A stretch of 64,000 bases of DNA. Origin: Tumebacillus_A lipolyticus (GTDB lineage Bacteria; Bacillota; Bacilli; Tumebacillales; Tumebacillaceae). The notes beneath the pieces were generated by a model. That model made no database searches. It was given only the letters and a program-made list of their open reading frames with translations, and was not told where the DNA came from. The position numbers were made by a program, and so were the translations under genes. This document shows, one piece after another, positions 33,387 to 43,055 of the stretch; position 1 is the stretch's first letter, and every line of letters starts with the position of its first letter. The stretch is taken from NCBI RefSeq assembly GCF_042682745.1, contig NZ_JBHUIO010000011.1, positions 1 to 64,000 of the forward strand. Direction: 5' to 3'.

Positions 33387-35162
33387 TCATCCCTGCAGCT
33401 GCAGCGATTTGACCGCACTCTTCTTGCAGGTGAAAAACTGCGGCTCCTGTTTCTGACCTGGCTCATAGTAGGTGAGCAGCAAGTGCTCTTCGCCCGACTC
33501 AAAGGCGAGCCCTTTCTGGTCGAGCAGTTGAAACGGCACCGTCTCCAGCAGACAGTGCTTATGAATATCCTGCTCGCTCAACTTCAGCTGCTCATACTGT
33601 TTACCGAGCACGCTCGGGTCGGCCACAAACGATTGGATGTACTGCTGAGTCGCGCGCTTGTCCAGCGTGCGCTCCCACCAGATGCCGCGCGGCTTGTTTT
33701 TGAAGCCGATCAGATAGTCGATCTTCATCAGGCCGAGCACCACCTCCGCCCGTTTCAAGCCGTGTACCTGCAGAAACTGGTGCAGGCGCCTGAACAGATC
33801 TTCCACCTGATGTCCGATGCGGTTCCACCCCTGCTCTTCCCAATAGTCGCCAAACGATTGGAAGAAGTCGAACGCAGAGGGAAACTCTTCTGCCACCAGA
33901 TAGCGCACCGTGCGGTTGGTGCGATGCGCATTCCAATATTTCTCCAGCACGTCCTCCACCCGCTTGATGCGGATCACATCGTCGAAGGGCAAGACATCGT
34001 TGCTCAAGATCTCATAAGGTGCCTTGTCCATAAAATGATAGCCGTACTTCTGCGCATCGAGCCGCACCCCGACACCGCGAAGCATCTTTAAAAAGCCGAG
34101 CTGCAACTCTTCGATCTCCAGCGCAAACACATCGTTAAACGTCTTTTTAAAAGACTGATAATCTTCCATCGGCAGACCGGCGATCAGATCCAGATGCTGA
34201 TCGATCTTGCCGGTGCGCTTGACGCTGAGCACCGTGTTGGTCAGCTTCTCCCAGTTCTGCTTGCGCTGCACCAACTCGTTGGTCACATCGTTCGTCGATT
34301 GCACGCCGATCTCAAAGCGAAACAGTCCGGGCGGCGCATGTTCGGCCAGATAGTCGACCACCCGCGGCTTCAAGATGTCTGCTGTGATCTCAAATTGAAA
34401 CACCGTGTCCTGATGATTTTGAATCAAAAACTCGAAGATCGACAGCGCATACCGCATGTGGATGTTAAATGTGCGATCGACAAATTTGATCGTCTTCACC
34501 CCACCGTCGATCAGCCGTTTCAAGTCCGCCTTAGTGCGCTCCAGATCGAAATAGCGAACGCCCGTCTCGATCGAGGACAAGCAGTATGAGCAGGAGAACG
34601 GGCATCCGCGCGAGCATTCGAAATAGACCACGCGGTTGACCAGCGTGGGGATGTCCTCCTCCTCAAAGGGAGATGGGATCTCATCCAGCTCCAACTTCTC
34701 CCGGAAAAAGGTGCGTCGTACCGCGCCCGTCTCCTCGCGATACAAGATTCCAGGCACCGTCTCCCACCGATCGTTGCGCTCGATCGCCTGCAGCAGATGG
34801 TGAAAAGTCTTCTCCCCCTCGCCGACGACGATCGCATCCACCTCGCGAATGCGCGCCATCCACTCTTCCGAATCATAGGAGACCTCTGGCCCACCCAGGA
34901 CGATCTTCACATCGGGCAACACTTTGCGCAGCATCTCCACGATCGGGATCGTCTCTTCGATGTTCCAAATGTAGCAAGAAAACCCGATCACATCCGGCTT
35001 GCGCTTGTAAATATCGGCGACGACGTTCATCGCTTGGTCTTTGATCGTATATTCGCAGAGATCGATGTTTGGAAAATCTTTTTTTGCATAGGCGCGCAGG
35101 TAGCGCAGCGCGAGTGAGGCGTGGATATATTTTGCATTGAGAGTTGCCAGCACAATTTTCAT
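33387..35162 (-). CDS. B12-binding-domain radical SAM protein (DUF4080 type)
   Basis: A 591-residue protein. An N-terminal cobalamin-binding-like Rossmann domain (about 1-140, GFSCYIWNIEETIPI and VLGGPEVSYD) precedes the radical-SAM core with CSRGCPFSCSYCLSS (Cx3Cx2C, near 185-200) and GGVKTIKFVDRTFNI. The C-terminal about 200 residues are the DUF4080 region. Related proteins modify tRNA or small molecules, but the substrate is unknown. Standalone on the minus strand. Confidence 0.88.
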   Translation of the reverse strand: MKIVLATLNAKYIHASLALRYLRAYAKKDFPNIDLCEYTIKDQAMNVVADIYKRKPDVIGFSCYIWNIEETIPIVEMLRKVLPDVKIVLGGPEVSYDSEEWMARIREVDAIVVGEGEKTFHHLLQAIERNDRWETVPGILYREETGAVRRTFFREKLELDEIPSPFEEEDIPTLVNRVVYFECSRGCPFSCSYCLSSIETGVRYFDLERTKADLKRLIDGGVKTIKFVDRTFNIHMRYALSIFEFLIQNHQDTVFQFEITADILKPRVVDYLAEHAPPGLFRFEIGVQSTNDVTNELVQRKQNWEKLTNTVLSVKRTGKIDQHLDLIAGLPMEDYQSFKKTFNDVFALEIEELQLGFLKMLRGVGVRLDAQKYGYHFMDKAPYEILSNDVLPFDDVIRIKRVEDVLEKYWNAHRTNRTVRYLVAEEFPSAFDFFQSFGDYWEEQGWNRIGHQVEDLFRRLHQFLQVHGLKRAEVVLGLMKIDYLIGFKNKPRGIWWERTLDKRATQQYIQSFVADPSVLGKQYEQLKLSEQDIHKHCLLETVPFQLLDQKGLAFESGEEHLLLTYYEPGQKQEPQFFTCKKSAVKSLQLQG

Positions 35163-35242
35163 TTCGTTCCTCCGTGACTTCTAGTGATCCTGCCCTGATC
35201 ATATCGTGTTAGTGAATGGCACCTTTGACAAGGAGGAGTTCG

Positions 35243-35572
35243 ATGATCAACGTCATTCCCATCCCATTCGAGGATCGCATCGCACTTGGAATTTCGGTTG
35301 TACTCCCAAAGACCAACCTCGTGATGGTCACCACCGAAAAAGGATACATCATGTGTGGTGCGCTCGATGTCGGGCTGCTCAACGAGAAGCTCGCCAGCCG
35401 CGAGATCATCGCCGGTCGGGCGGTCGGCGTCAAGACGCTCGATGAACTGCTGGCAGCACCGCTTGAATCGACCACATTCAAGGCGCAAGAATTGGGCATC
35501 GTCCCAGGCACTTGCGGTCGCGACGCCATCAAGATCATGCTCGGTCTCGACGGCGAGGCGAAGATGAACTGA
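35243..35572 (+). CDS. yunC: YunC-family DUF1805 protein
   Basis: A 109-residue protein with MINVIPIPFEDRIALGISV and CGALDVGLLNEKLASREI. Bacillus YunC is about 101 residues and of unknown role. I chose the ATG at 35243 with AAGGAGGAG upstream. Followed by a strong terminator. Confidence 0.85.
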   Translation: MINVIPIPFEDRIALGISVVLPKTNLVMVTTEKGYIMCGALDVGLLNEKLASREIIAGRAVGVKTLDELLAAPLESTTFKAQELGIVPGTCGRDAIKIMLGLDGEAKMN

Positions 35573-35612
35573 CAGGCGTTCCTCCTTACTTTTCCCCACA
35601 AAGGATACACAG

Positions 35613-35641
35613 AAACACCCCCTGCTTTCGCGGGGGGTGTT
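35613..35641. terminator. Bidirectional terminator
   Basis: AACACCCCCTGC pairs with GCGGGGGGTGTT, between converging yunC and glycosyltransferase genes. Confidence 0.88.
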
Positions 35642-35649
35642 CATTTTGC

Positions 35650-36897
35650 TTAGTTGCTCAGCTCATCCAAGCGAATCGCGCGGGTATGCTCCGTATGGCT
35701 CCACTTCTTGTTGTTCTTCGTAAAGTAAGCGAACAGCGTGATCGGGAACCATGTGAGCAAGAAGATGGGAAAGATCGGCAAATACAAGTATGACTTCCAA
35801 TGCGCTTTTTCCAAGATCATCGAGAGCGGAAGTTGCGCATACAAGAAGATGTTGATCACCACCCAATATGGGGTCGGCAGCATCACATCTTGGATGTCGG
35901 TGATCGCCCACCAAGATGGCATCATCCACTGCAAGTACAGAATGATCGTGGTGAACAGAATGATCAGCACGCGCATCGGCTGGAACAGATAGAGAGCCGC
36001 ATCGAGCATCGCCCAATTGCGGTTCTTGATGCTCTTGCCCATCAACGGCCAGAAATAGCGGGACGCGCAGTCGAAGTGACCTTGCATCCAACGCAGCCGT
36101 TGGCGCCAAGAAGCGCGCATCGTATGTGGCTTCTCATCGAACACTTTCGCGTTGTGCGCCCAGGTCGGATAGATTCCACGCTCGACACAGCGAGCGGTAA
36201 ACTCCACATCTTCTGTCAAGGAGTGAGCACCCCAGCCCATTTCCTTGAGCAAATCTGCGTCGATGCAGATCCCCGTACCGCCCAGCGCGTTCGCAAGCCC
36301 CAAGTTGTAGCGGGCAAACTGCCACGTGCGGTTGGCGATGCAGTAGGAGATCGCATAGGAAGCGGTGATCCAAGTGTCGTTCGGGTTCTTCGTGCCCAGG
36401 TACCCTTGGATGACCTTGTCGCCGTTCATCAGCTTCTCGTTCATGTGTACGAGAAAGTCTTTGGCTGCCAAGTTATCCGCATCGAACATGACGACCGCAT
36501 CGTACTTCTTCTCCTGTTCCCACAGGCGTTCCAGCATCCATTCGATCGCATACCCTTTGCCGCGCTTCGTATCATCAAAGCGCTCAAATGCGAGCGCATT
36601 GGCGTTGCGAACGATCTCAGCCGTGTTATCCGTACAGTTGTCACAGATGACAAAAATATCATAGAGCTCTCTCGGATATTCCAACTGATGCAGGTTTTCG
36701 ATCAAAGGCTCAATTACTTCCGCTTCATTATGCGCCGCGACGAAGATCGCAAACGACTTCTTCGGCGCATGAGTTATCGTATCTTTAGGCTTTCTGTAGC
36801 CGAAAAGGGATACGCCAACCTGATAAGCACTTAAAGCACCCGTCAAACCTTGAAGTGCAATAAATGCACCGTCCGCCAGAGTTCCTAATATGCTCAT
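35650..36897 (-). CDS. Membrane glycosyltransferase, family 2 (processive type)
   Basis: A 415-residue GT2 protein. Cytosolic GT-A domain with FVAAHNEAEVIEPLI, the DxD in MFDADN, the EDVEFTARC acidic residues and RQRLRWMQG (QxxRW-like), features of processive beta-glycosyltransferases. It has an N-terminal membrane segment and about three or four helices at the C-terminus. A polysaccharide product is likely; sugar unknown. The ATG at 36897 follows GAGGG; the longer frame to 36975 is unsupported. Confidence 0.88.
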   Translation of the reverse strand: MSILGTLADGAFIALQGLTGALSAYQVGVSLFGYRKPKDTITHAPKKSFAIFVAAHNEAEVIEPLIENLHQLEYPRELYDIFVICDNCTDNTAEIVRNANALAFERFDDTKRGKGYAIEWMLERLWEQEKKYDAVVMFDADNLAAKDFLVHMNEKLMNGDKVIQGYLGTKNPNDTWITASYAISYCIANRTWQFARYNLGLANALGGTGICIDADLLKEMGWGAHSLTEDVEFTARCVERGIYPTWAHNAKVFDEKPHTMRASWRQRLRWMQGHFDCASRYFWPLMGKSIKNRNWAMLDAALYLFQPMRVLIILFTTIILYLQWMMPSWWAITDIQDVMLPTPYWVVINIFLYAQLPLSMILEKAHWKSYLYLPIFPIFLLTWFPITLFAYFTKNNKKWSHTEHTRAIRLDELSN

Positions 36898-37117
36898 GTA
36901 AGTTTTCCCTCGCTTTTGATGGTTGCATCTCTCAACCATATTTTGATTGAGAAGATCAGTTTCTGTCAACTGCAATTGTTCTTCGAAAACACATGCTAAC
37001 CTACTATAACAGATATGCCTTTGCAGGACAAGTATACGCAGATCATTATAATTTTCCTGACGCTCGCACCATACATTGTAGAAAGTTTGCTCTACTGAAT
37101 GCGGAGGTGAGCGTCGC

Positions 37118-38116
37118 TTGCTCTCAGTTCAACATCTGCTTGAAACGCACTGGCAGCTCGCCGTCGAAAAGGTAATCCCAGTCGGCCCTGTCTGGAAGAT
37201 CGAAGCTGTACAGGGTGACTTCTGCTTGAAGCGCGGCAAACGCAGCCTTTCGCGCCTGATGTTCGATCATCATGCGATCGAATATCTGTGGCGACAAGGA
37301 TTCACCCGCACACCTCGGCTGATCCCCACCGTTCACGGCGAAGCGATCAATCGGACGGACGACGGCAACTTTTTCCTGACCCGCTGGGTAGGCCGTCCGC
37401 TCAACCCGCACGCAAAAGCGGAATGGCTCGCCGCAGCAGCTGTGCTTGGCGATTTTCATCAGCTGTCCAGCGGGCTCTCCCTCCCGCCGCAAAGCACTGC
37501 GGTCTTCTTTTCCAGCAGATGGACGCGCCGCTTTGCGGAGCGCACCGAAGAGCTGCAGCTTGCGCTTGCGACGCTTGAGCGACCACAAAACGCTTTTGAA
37601 GATGTGGTTCGCCGCGATGCTGCACAGATTCTGTCGCAAGCGAAGCGTGCGACCGACCTGCTGATGCGATCCGACTACGAGCGAATGGTGCAAAAGGTGC
37701 AGCGGATGCCTTCGCTGGTGCACGGCAACGTCAAGGGGGAGAACTTCGCGATCGACGCTCACGGTCAGGTCTCGCTGATCGACTTTGATGCGTTTCGGCT
37801 CGACGTTCCTGCGTCCGACCTTGTCAACCTATTTCAAAACGTGCTTCCCGGCTTGAACTGGTCACCAGAAGATGCGCTCGACATCTTGGCTGCCTACCAC
37901 CGCGCACGCCCTGTCGCGCCAGCCGAGATCGAAGTGCTGCTCGCCCTGCTCAGCTTCCCTCATCAGGCGTATAAAGAACTACACAAATACAAGCAGCAAG
38001 CGGATCGCCCTTTGGAAAAGGCACTGCGCAAATGGCACCCTGCTGTGAACGAAATGTATCAGACTGATGAATTTTTGAAAAAATGGGCAATTCTCCTCGA
38101 AAAACGTGTACAATAG
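37118..38116 (+). CDS. CotS-family spore-coat-associated kinase-like protein
   Basis: A 332-residue protein with the aminoglycoside-phosphotransferase/protein-kinase-like fold: a Lys in FCLKRGKRSL, a catalytic-loop LVHGNVKGENFAID and the DFG-like SLIDFDAFRLD. These match the CotS/YutH family found in spore coats. TTG start at 37118 with GGAGGTG eight bases upstream. The 3' end runs directly into the dedA leader, 37 bases apart. Confidence 0.85.
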   Translation: MLSVQHLLETHWQLAVEKVIPVGPVWKIEAVQGDFCLKRGKRSLSRLMFDHHAIEYLWRQGFTRTPRLIPTVHGEAINRTDDGNFFLTRWVGRPLNPHAKAEWLAAAAVLGDFHQLSSGLSLPPQSTAVFFSSRWTRRFAERTEELQLALATLERPQNAFEDVVRRDAAQILSQAKRATDLLMRSDYERMVQKVQRMPSLVHGNVKGENFAIDAHGQVSLIDFDAFRLDVPASDLVNLFQNVLPGLNWSPEDALDILAAYHRARPVAPAEIEVLLALLSFPHQAYKELHKYKQQADRPLEKALRKWHPAVNEMYQTDEFLKKWAILLEKRVQ

Positions 38117-38153
38117 GTAGCAGATTGAACAAGACAAGCGAGGTATTGTACAC

Positions 38154-38774
38154 ATGCTGCATTCACTGCTCGAATGGCTCTCGAGCATCGCGACAGGGCT
38201 GATCGAAACTTTGGGGCACTGGGGTATCTTCTGGGGGATGTTGATTGAAAGCGCATGCATCCCGCTGCCGAGCGAAGTGATCATGCTCTACGGCGGTTTC
38301 AAAGCGGAAGAGGGCCTGCTTTCCTTCTGGCCTGTCGTCTGGGCTGGAGTCTTCGGCAATCTGGTCGGCTCTGTGCTCACCTATTGGATCGGTGCAAGCG
38401 GCGGTCGCGCCTTTTTGCTCAAGTATGGCAAGTATATCCTGATCAGCGAAAAACATATCGTCACCGCCGACCGCTGGTTCAGCAAGTATGGCGATTGGGC
38501 TGCGTTCTTCGGGCGCAACCTGCCGGTCATTCGCACGTTCATCTCATTGCCTGCCGGTATCGCCCAGATGAACTTCTGGAAGTTCACCATCTTCACCTTT
38601 ATCGGTTGCATCCCCTGGAACTTGGCACTCACATGGTCCGGATTTAAACTGGGCGCCAACTGGGCGAGCATCGAACCGTACATCAAGCCGTTCTCCTACG
38701 GCATTTTGGCCCTGCTGATCCTCGCGATCCTCTGGTTTGTCTACAAAAGCTTGCGCACACGCATCGCACATTAA
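38154..38774 (+). CDS. DedA-family membrane protein
   Basis: A 206-residue inner-membrane protein of the VTT/DedA family, which includes lipid scramblases and envelope-maintenance proteins. Conserved parts are ESACIPLPSEVIM, FGNLVGSVLTYWIGASGG, FGRNLPVIRTFISLPAG and the C-terminal helix. Confidence 0.92.
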   Translation: MLHSLLEWLSSIATGLIETLGHWGIFWGMLIESACIPLPSEVIMLYGGFKAEEGLLSFWPVVWAGVFGNLVGSVLTYWIGASGGRAFLLKYGKYILISEKHIVTADRWFSKYGDWAAFFGRNLPVIRTFISLPAGIAQMNFWKFTIFTFIGCIPWNLALTWSGFKLGANWASIEPYIKPFSYGILALLILAILWFVYKSLRTRIAH

Positions 38775-38784
38775 TCCAAATGCA

Positions 38785-38825
38785 AAACCCGCGCCTGCCT
38801 CGATGGCAGTGCGCGGGTTTTTTTC
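38785..38825. terminator. Bidirectional terminator
   Basis: AAAACCCGCGC pairs with GCGCGGGTTTT, with an inner CTGCC/GGCAG. Confidence 0.92.
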
Positions 38826-38837
38826 TTCGTCTTTCTT

Positions 38838-40004
38838 CTAGGCGGCTGGCTTCGCGTCACCCGCACGCCCCACGTAGATGCGATAGAGCACAAAGGCGAT
38901 GATGGTGAGCAAAATCCCGCCGAGATATGGGAAGTTGATCGAGAGCGCGAAGACGGCTCCCCCCAGCGGCGGCCCGACGATTCGGCCGAGCGACTCGAAG
39001 GAGGAGAGCAGACCTGTTGCCGCCCCCTGACCGACCTTCGTGCGCTTGCTGATCAGCGCGGAGACAGCAGGGCGGATCAGGCCGTTGCCGATCCCGAAGA
39101 CAGACAGGAAGAGGGCAGCCGTCCAGAAGCTGTCGGTGAGCAGGATCAGTCCAAAGCCCACAGCGGAGACCACCAGGCCGAGTTGAATGACCAAGCTCTC
39201 CCCGCGCTTCTTGATCAGGCGACCGACCAGACCCCCTTGCACAAAAGCGCCAGCCAGACCCATGATCATGAAGATGTAGCCCAGATGCACCGTGTCCAGA
39301 CCGGCTTTTTCTGCAGCGTAGTAGGCGAACGTGCCTTCCAGTGCAGCCAGCGAGAAGGAGACGAAGAACATCAACACGTACAGGATCGAAAGCGAGCCGG
39401 AAAACGCGCTCCAGCGAGACTCTTGCGCCCCGCCCTTTTTCAAGCGTCGCTCAGGCGGCAGCGACTCCTTGAGCACAAACGCGACGAAGAGGAACGTGAT
39501 CGCCGACACGATGCCTGCGATCAAAAATGGCGTCGAGTAGCTTTCGGCTGAGAACACGCCGCCGATCGCCGGGCCAAAGATAAAGCCGAGCCCGACTGCC
39601 GCTCCGATCATCCCCATGCCCTTGCCGCGATTTTCTGGCGAGGTGATGTCCGCCACATACGCCATGACGGTCGGCATGTTCGCCGAGGAGAGGAAGCCGG
39701 CGAGGATGCGCGAGGCGAACAGCATCCAGAGCTGATCAGAAAACGCGAAGAGGAAGAACGACAGCGACAGACCGGAGATCCCGATCATGATGACCGGCTT
39801 GCGGCCGATGCGGTCGGAGATGCCTCCCCAGAACGGGGCGAACAGAAATTGCATCACCGAGTAGGAGGCCATCAGCAGACCCAGTTGAAACGGCGTCGCG
39901 CCCAACTGTTCCGCGAAGAACGGCATGACCGGGATGATGATGCCAAACCCGAGCATGACCAAGAACATGACTGCGAACAAAATGCCCAGCGCTTTCTTGT
40001 TCAC
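38838..40004 (-). CDS. MFS drug-efflux transporter (TetA/MdtG-like)
   Basis: A 388-residue, twelve-helix transporter. Motif A is GGISDRIGRKPVIMI and motif C-like GAAVGLGFIFGPAIGG supports a proton-drug antiporter. The start is GTG at 40004, eight bases after AGGGTG. The substrate cannot be stated. No nearby regulator gene is seen. Confidence 0.88.
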   Translation of the reverse strand: MNKKALGILFAVMFLVMLGFGIIIPVMPFFAEQLGATPFQLGLLMASYSVMQFLFAPFWGGISDRIGRKPVIMIGISGLSLSFFLFAFSDQLWMLFASRILAGFLSSANMPTVMAYVADITSPENRGKGMGMIGAAVGLGFIFGPAIGGVFSAESYSTPFLIAGIVSAITFLFVAFVLKESLPPERRLKKGGAQESRWSAFSGSLSILYVLMFFVSFSLAALEGTFAYYAAEKAGLDTVHLGYIFMIMGLAGAFVQGGLVGRLIKKRGESLVIQLGLVVSAVGFGLILLTDSFWTAALFLSVFGIGNGLIRPAVSALISKRTKVGQGAATGLLSSFESLGRIVGPPLGGAVFALSINFPYLGGILLTIIAFVLYRIYVGRAGDAKPAA

Positions 40005-40034
40005 CTTCTCTACACCCTTTCTTGCTCGTTACGA

Positions 40035-40313
40035 TTAGCGTCCGCGACGGAGCGCTTTCGCTGCGAATGCGCCGAGGAACGCACCGATCAGCGCTAAGAC
40101 GATATCGGTCAAAACTGGCGTTGACGTACCCCCGATCTCGATGATGGGTCCAACGTACAGTTTCAGCATATGACCGCCGACAAACATCAATCCCTGAGCC
40201 AAAATCACGCCAAACAGAATCGAAAACAGCTTGGGCGCTTTCAATAAAATCGTCGCGATCAGAGCGCAGACGATCGCAACGCCCCAAGTGAACAGCATAA
40301 ACATTCCGGACAC
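40035..40313 (-). CDS. Hypothetical small membrane protein
   Basis: A 92-residue protein with three hydrophobic segments and a C-terminal RRGR. GTG start at 40313 with AAGGAGG eight bases upstream. It sits 30 bases before the MFS gene in the same direction, so it may be co-transcribed. No family recognised. Confidence 0.75.
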   Translation of the reverse strand: MSGMFMLFTWGVAIVCALIATILLKAPKLFSILFGVILAQGLMFVGGHMLKLYVGPIIEIGGTSTPVLTDIVLALIGAFLGAFAAKALRRGR

Positions 40314-40402
40314 GACAGAAGCCTCCTTTTGATCTACACGACCGCTTGCTCAATATGTACTTCCCTATTGTAGACTACTTGCCCGCTCTCTGCCACTCAA
40401 AC

Positions 40403-40433
40403 GAAAAGCCCGGTCGTCGAGGACCGGGCTTTC
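40403..40433 (-). terminator. Terminator of the phn operon
   Basis: AAAGCCCGGTC pairs with GACCGGGCTTT, downstream of the last permease. Confidence 0.9.
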
Positions 40434-40445
40434 GGCGTGAGAAGA

Positions 40446-41258
40446 TTATACCAAGCGCTTCCGAATCGCACCGGAGATCGTGTCGATCGCCATGACGACA
40501 AGGATGATCCCGATCAAGATCGCACCTACGCGATTCCAATCGTGCCCGATCAAAGCGAAGAGCAACGGCGTACCGATACCGCCGGCTCCTACCATCCCGA
40601 GGACGGAGGCAGCGCGGACGTTGATCTCAAACTTGTAGAGCGCATAGGACATAAACTCAGGCAACACTTGCGGCAGGACGGAGAACCATAGCGTCTGGAT
40701 GCGGTTCGCACCACAGGCGTTCATCGCCTCCATCGGGCTTTCGTCCATGTTCTCGATCGCCTCAGAGTACAGTTTGCCGATCATCCCGATCGAGTGGAAA
40801 CCGATCGCCAAAACCCCGGCAAACGGACCGGGACCTACGGCGACGATAAAGATGATCGCAACGATCAGCTCCGGCAGCGTCCGGATCACGTTGAGAATCC
40901 GCTTGCCCACCGAGGAGATCCAGCGATTCTTTTTGCTCATGTTCGTCGCAGCCAAGAAGCCGAACGGAATGGCGAGGGTCGCAGCGATCGTCGTCCCGAG
41001 CAGCGCGATCGCAATCGTCATGAACATGTTGTCGATAACGCCCTCATCTTCGGGGATGAACGACCACTCGACGTCGAAGATGTCCGAGATGATCCGACCT
41101 GCGACAGGCAAGCTCTCCTTGATCTTGCTCGTATCCAATTCGATGCCCGAAAAACACCAGGCGTACAAGAGGATGAAGAAGATCACATAGAGGGCGAGCT
41201 TAATCTTCTGAAAGAGTGTCTTTGGCGGCGCTGCCAATGGCTTGTTTTGTTGGCTCAT
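40446..41258 (-). CDS. phnE: Phosphonate/phosphite ABC transporter permease, second
   Basis: A 270-residue integral membrane subunit with IRTLPELIVAIIFIVAVGPG (near 135-155), the EAA-type loop EAMNACGANRIQTLWF and about six helices. Its start overlaps the first phnE stop as ATGA, and it is about 42 percent similar in pattern to it, indicating an old duplication. Last gene of phnC-phnE-phnE. Confidence 0.88.
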   Translation of the reverse strand: MSQQNKPLAAPPKTLFQKIKLALYVIFFILLYAWCFSGIELDTSKIKESLPVAGRIISDIFDVEWSFIPEDEGVIDNMFMTIAIALLGTTIAATLAIPFGFLAATNMSKKNRWISSVGKRILNVIRTLPELIVAIIFIVAVGPGPFAGVLAIGFHSIGMIGKLYSEAIENMDESPMEAMNACGANRIQTLWFSVLPQVLPEFMSYALYKFEINVRAASVLGMVGAGGIGTPLLFALIGHDWNRVGAILIGIILVVMAIDTISGAIRKRLV

Positions 41259-42037
41259 ATCAATTTCTCCCGAATTCTAGTAGAGATCGTGTCAATCAAG
41301 ATCACGATGATCAAGGTGAACAGAATGATCGATGCGACATGCGTATATTGGTACATCGCAAGCGCCGTATTCAATACGAGACCGATCCCGCCAGCGCCGA
41401 CAAGACCGAGAATCGCGGAAGCGCGCACACAAACTTCAAACGTATAGAAAACATAAGCGACAAACGCGGGGAGCGCTTGCGGCACGACGGCAAACCCGAT
41501 GTATTGCAGCTTGTTCGCCCCGACTGCGGTCATCGCTTCCAGCGGGCCTGGATCGATCGTCTCGACAGACTCGTAGGTCATCTTGGTGATGATCCCGAAG
41601 GAGAACAGCGTGAGCGCCATGATGCCCGCGAACGGCCCCAAGCCTACGATCGCAACAAAGATACCTGCGAAGAGCAGTTCAGGAATCGTCCGGGTCACGT
41701 TGAGGATCGCTCGGGTGATCAGCACCACCTTGCGGCCAAAGATGTTGCTCGAAGCGAGCAAGATCATCGGAATGGAGAGCAAGGCGCCAAATGTCGTCCC
41801 GAGGATCGCCATCTGGATCGTCTCCAGCATCGGATCGAGAATTTCAATAAAATAGTTAAAGTCGGGTGGCCAGAGCTGCGCCATCATGTCCCCGATGTTC
41901 GGAAGTCCGTCGATCAGCTCTCCGATGTCACCTTTCACGCCCCGCCAAGAGACCACATAGAGAGCTGCGAGGATCAAAAATGCGATCGTATACTTCAGCT
42001 TCGATGGAGGCTTGATCTTTTTTTGCGCTTGGCTCAT
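41255..42037 (-). CDS. phnE: Phosphonate/phosphite ABC transporter permease, first
   Basis: A 260-residue permease with TRTIPELLFAGIFVAIVGLG and the EAA-like LEAMTAVGANKLQYIGF loop. ATGA overlap with phnC upstream. With the second permease it probably forms a heterodimeric membrane channel. Confidence 0.88.
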   Translation of the reverse strand: MSQAQKKIKPPSKLKYTIAFLILAALYVVSWRGVKGDIGELIDGLPNIGDMMAQLWPPDFNYFIEILDPMLETIQMAILGTTFGALLSIPMILLASSNIFGRKVVLITRAILNVTRTIPELLFAGIFVAIVGLGPFAGIMALTLFSFGIITKMTYESVETIDPGPLEAMTAVGANKLQYIGFAVVPQALPAFVAYVFYTFEVCVRASAILGLVGAGGIGLVLNTALAMYQYTHVASIILFTLIIVILIDTISTRIREKLI

Positions 42038-42813
42038 ACCCCTTCCTCCGTGGTGCCAAGCAGTTCGTCCTTCTTGATCTTACGGCCGTAGATCTCGGAG
42101 AACACATCGTCTGTCGCCTGCTCGACCGGACCGTCAAACACGACCTTGCCGGCGCGAAGACCGATGATGCGAGTTCCGTATTCGCGAGCCAGATCCAAGA
42201 AGTGCAAGTTGACGACGGTGGTGATCCCGAGCTCGCGGTTGATGCGCTTCAGGTCGTCCATGACCTGACGAGTGGTCAGCGGGTCCAAAGAAGCGACCGG
42301 CTCGTCCGCCAAGATGATCTTCGCTTCCTGTGCCAATGCACGCGCGATCGAAACGCGTTGCTGCTGACCGCCAGACAGCTCATCCGCACGCGCATACGCT
42401 TTTTCGCGGATGTTGACCCGATCGAGCGCATCGAGAGCAAGCTCGACGTCGCGCTTCGGCCACAGCCCGAGCAGCGTGCGCATCGTGCCATGATAGCCGA
42501 CGCGCCCAGAGAGGACGTTGCGAATGACGGAGACGCGCTTGACGAGGTTGAAGTTCTGGAAGATCATGCCGATATCGCGGCGGAAGTGACGCAGTTCTTG
42601 GCCCTTCGCCTTGGTGATCGACTTGCCGTCGATCAGGATCTCGCCATCGGTGATCTCATGCAAGCGGTTGATCGAGCGCAGCAGGGTCGACTTCCCTGCG
42701 CCAGAAAGCCCAACAATAATAACAAATTCACCCGGATGAATGGTCAGATTGATATTATCCAGGCCGACGGTCCCATTGGGATAAACTTTTCTCACTTGCT
42801 TAAATTCGATCAT
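42034..42813 (-). CDS. phnC: Phosphonate/phosphite ABC transporter ATPase
   Basis: A 259-residue ATPase: Walker A GLSGAGKST, Q-loop FQNFN, signature ELSGGQQQR, Walker B IILADEP and the H-loop. It resembles PhnC of phosphonate and phosphite importers. No phnD gene for the substrate-binding lipoprotein is adjacent. The start at 42813 (MIEFKQVRKVYPNGT) fits the family; the in-frame ATG 42831 has a weaker ribosome site. Confidence 0.9.
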   Translation of the reverse strand: MIEFKQVRKVYPNGTVGLDNINLTIHPGEFVIIVGLSGAGKSTLLRSINRLHEITDGEILIDGKSITKAKGQELRHFRRDIGMIFQNFNLVKRVSVIRNVLSGRVGYHGTMRTLLGLWPKRDVELALDALDRVNIREKAYARADELSGGQQQRVSIARALAQEAKIILADEPVASLDPLTTRQVMDDLKRINRELGITTVVNLHFLDLAREYGTRIIGLRAGKVVFDGPVEQATDDVFSEIYGRKIKKDELLGTTEEGV

Positions 42814-42935
42814 TCTCTTCCCAACTTTCATTTCGGTCTCATATTTTGACTAGTGGATACTTCATGCGAATGGACAGGTGTCTATACGGCAACAACGTTA
42901 GAGTGTATCCAGCGAAAGGCAAGTTCAATTGTATC

Positions 42936-42950
42936 GAAAAGCGCTTTCAA
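42936..42950 (-). promoter_or_regulatory. Candidate cre (CcpA) site upstream of phnC
   Basis: Minus-strand TTGAAAGCGCTTTTC differs from the cre consensus by one base; its core AAAGCGCTTT (42938-42947) is a perfect palindrome. It lies in the phnC-HAD intergenic region. Carbon-catabolite control is only a suggestion. Confidence 0.35.
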
Positions 42951-43021
42951 AAGAAAGACATACTTTGTATATTTTTTTCTCGATATGTGCGCAAATCAGA
43001 TGTCTTACCTCTCGTTTGCGC

Positions 43022-43027
43022 TATAAT
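43022..43027 (+). promoter_or_regulatory. -10 element of the HAD gene
   Basis: A perfect TATAAT 28 bases before ATG 43056. The upstream frame from 42846 would lie before this promoter, so the later start is preferred. Confidence 0.5.
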
Positions 43028-43055
43028 AGAGCCTAGGAAAGGATGGGATGACCCA

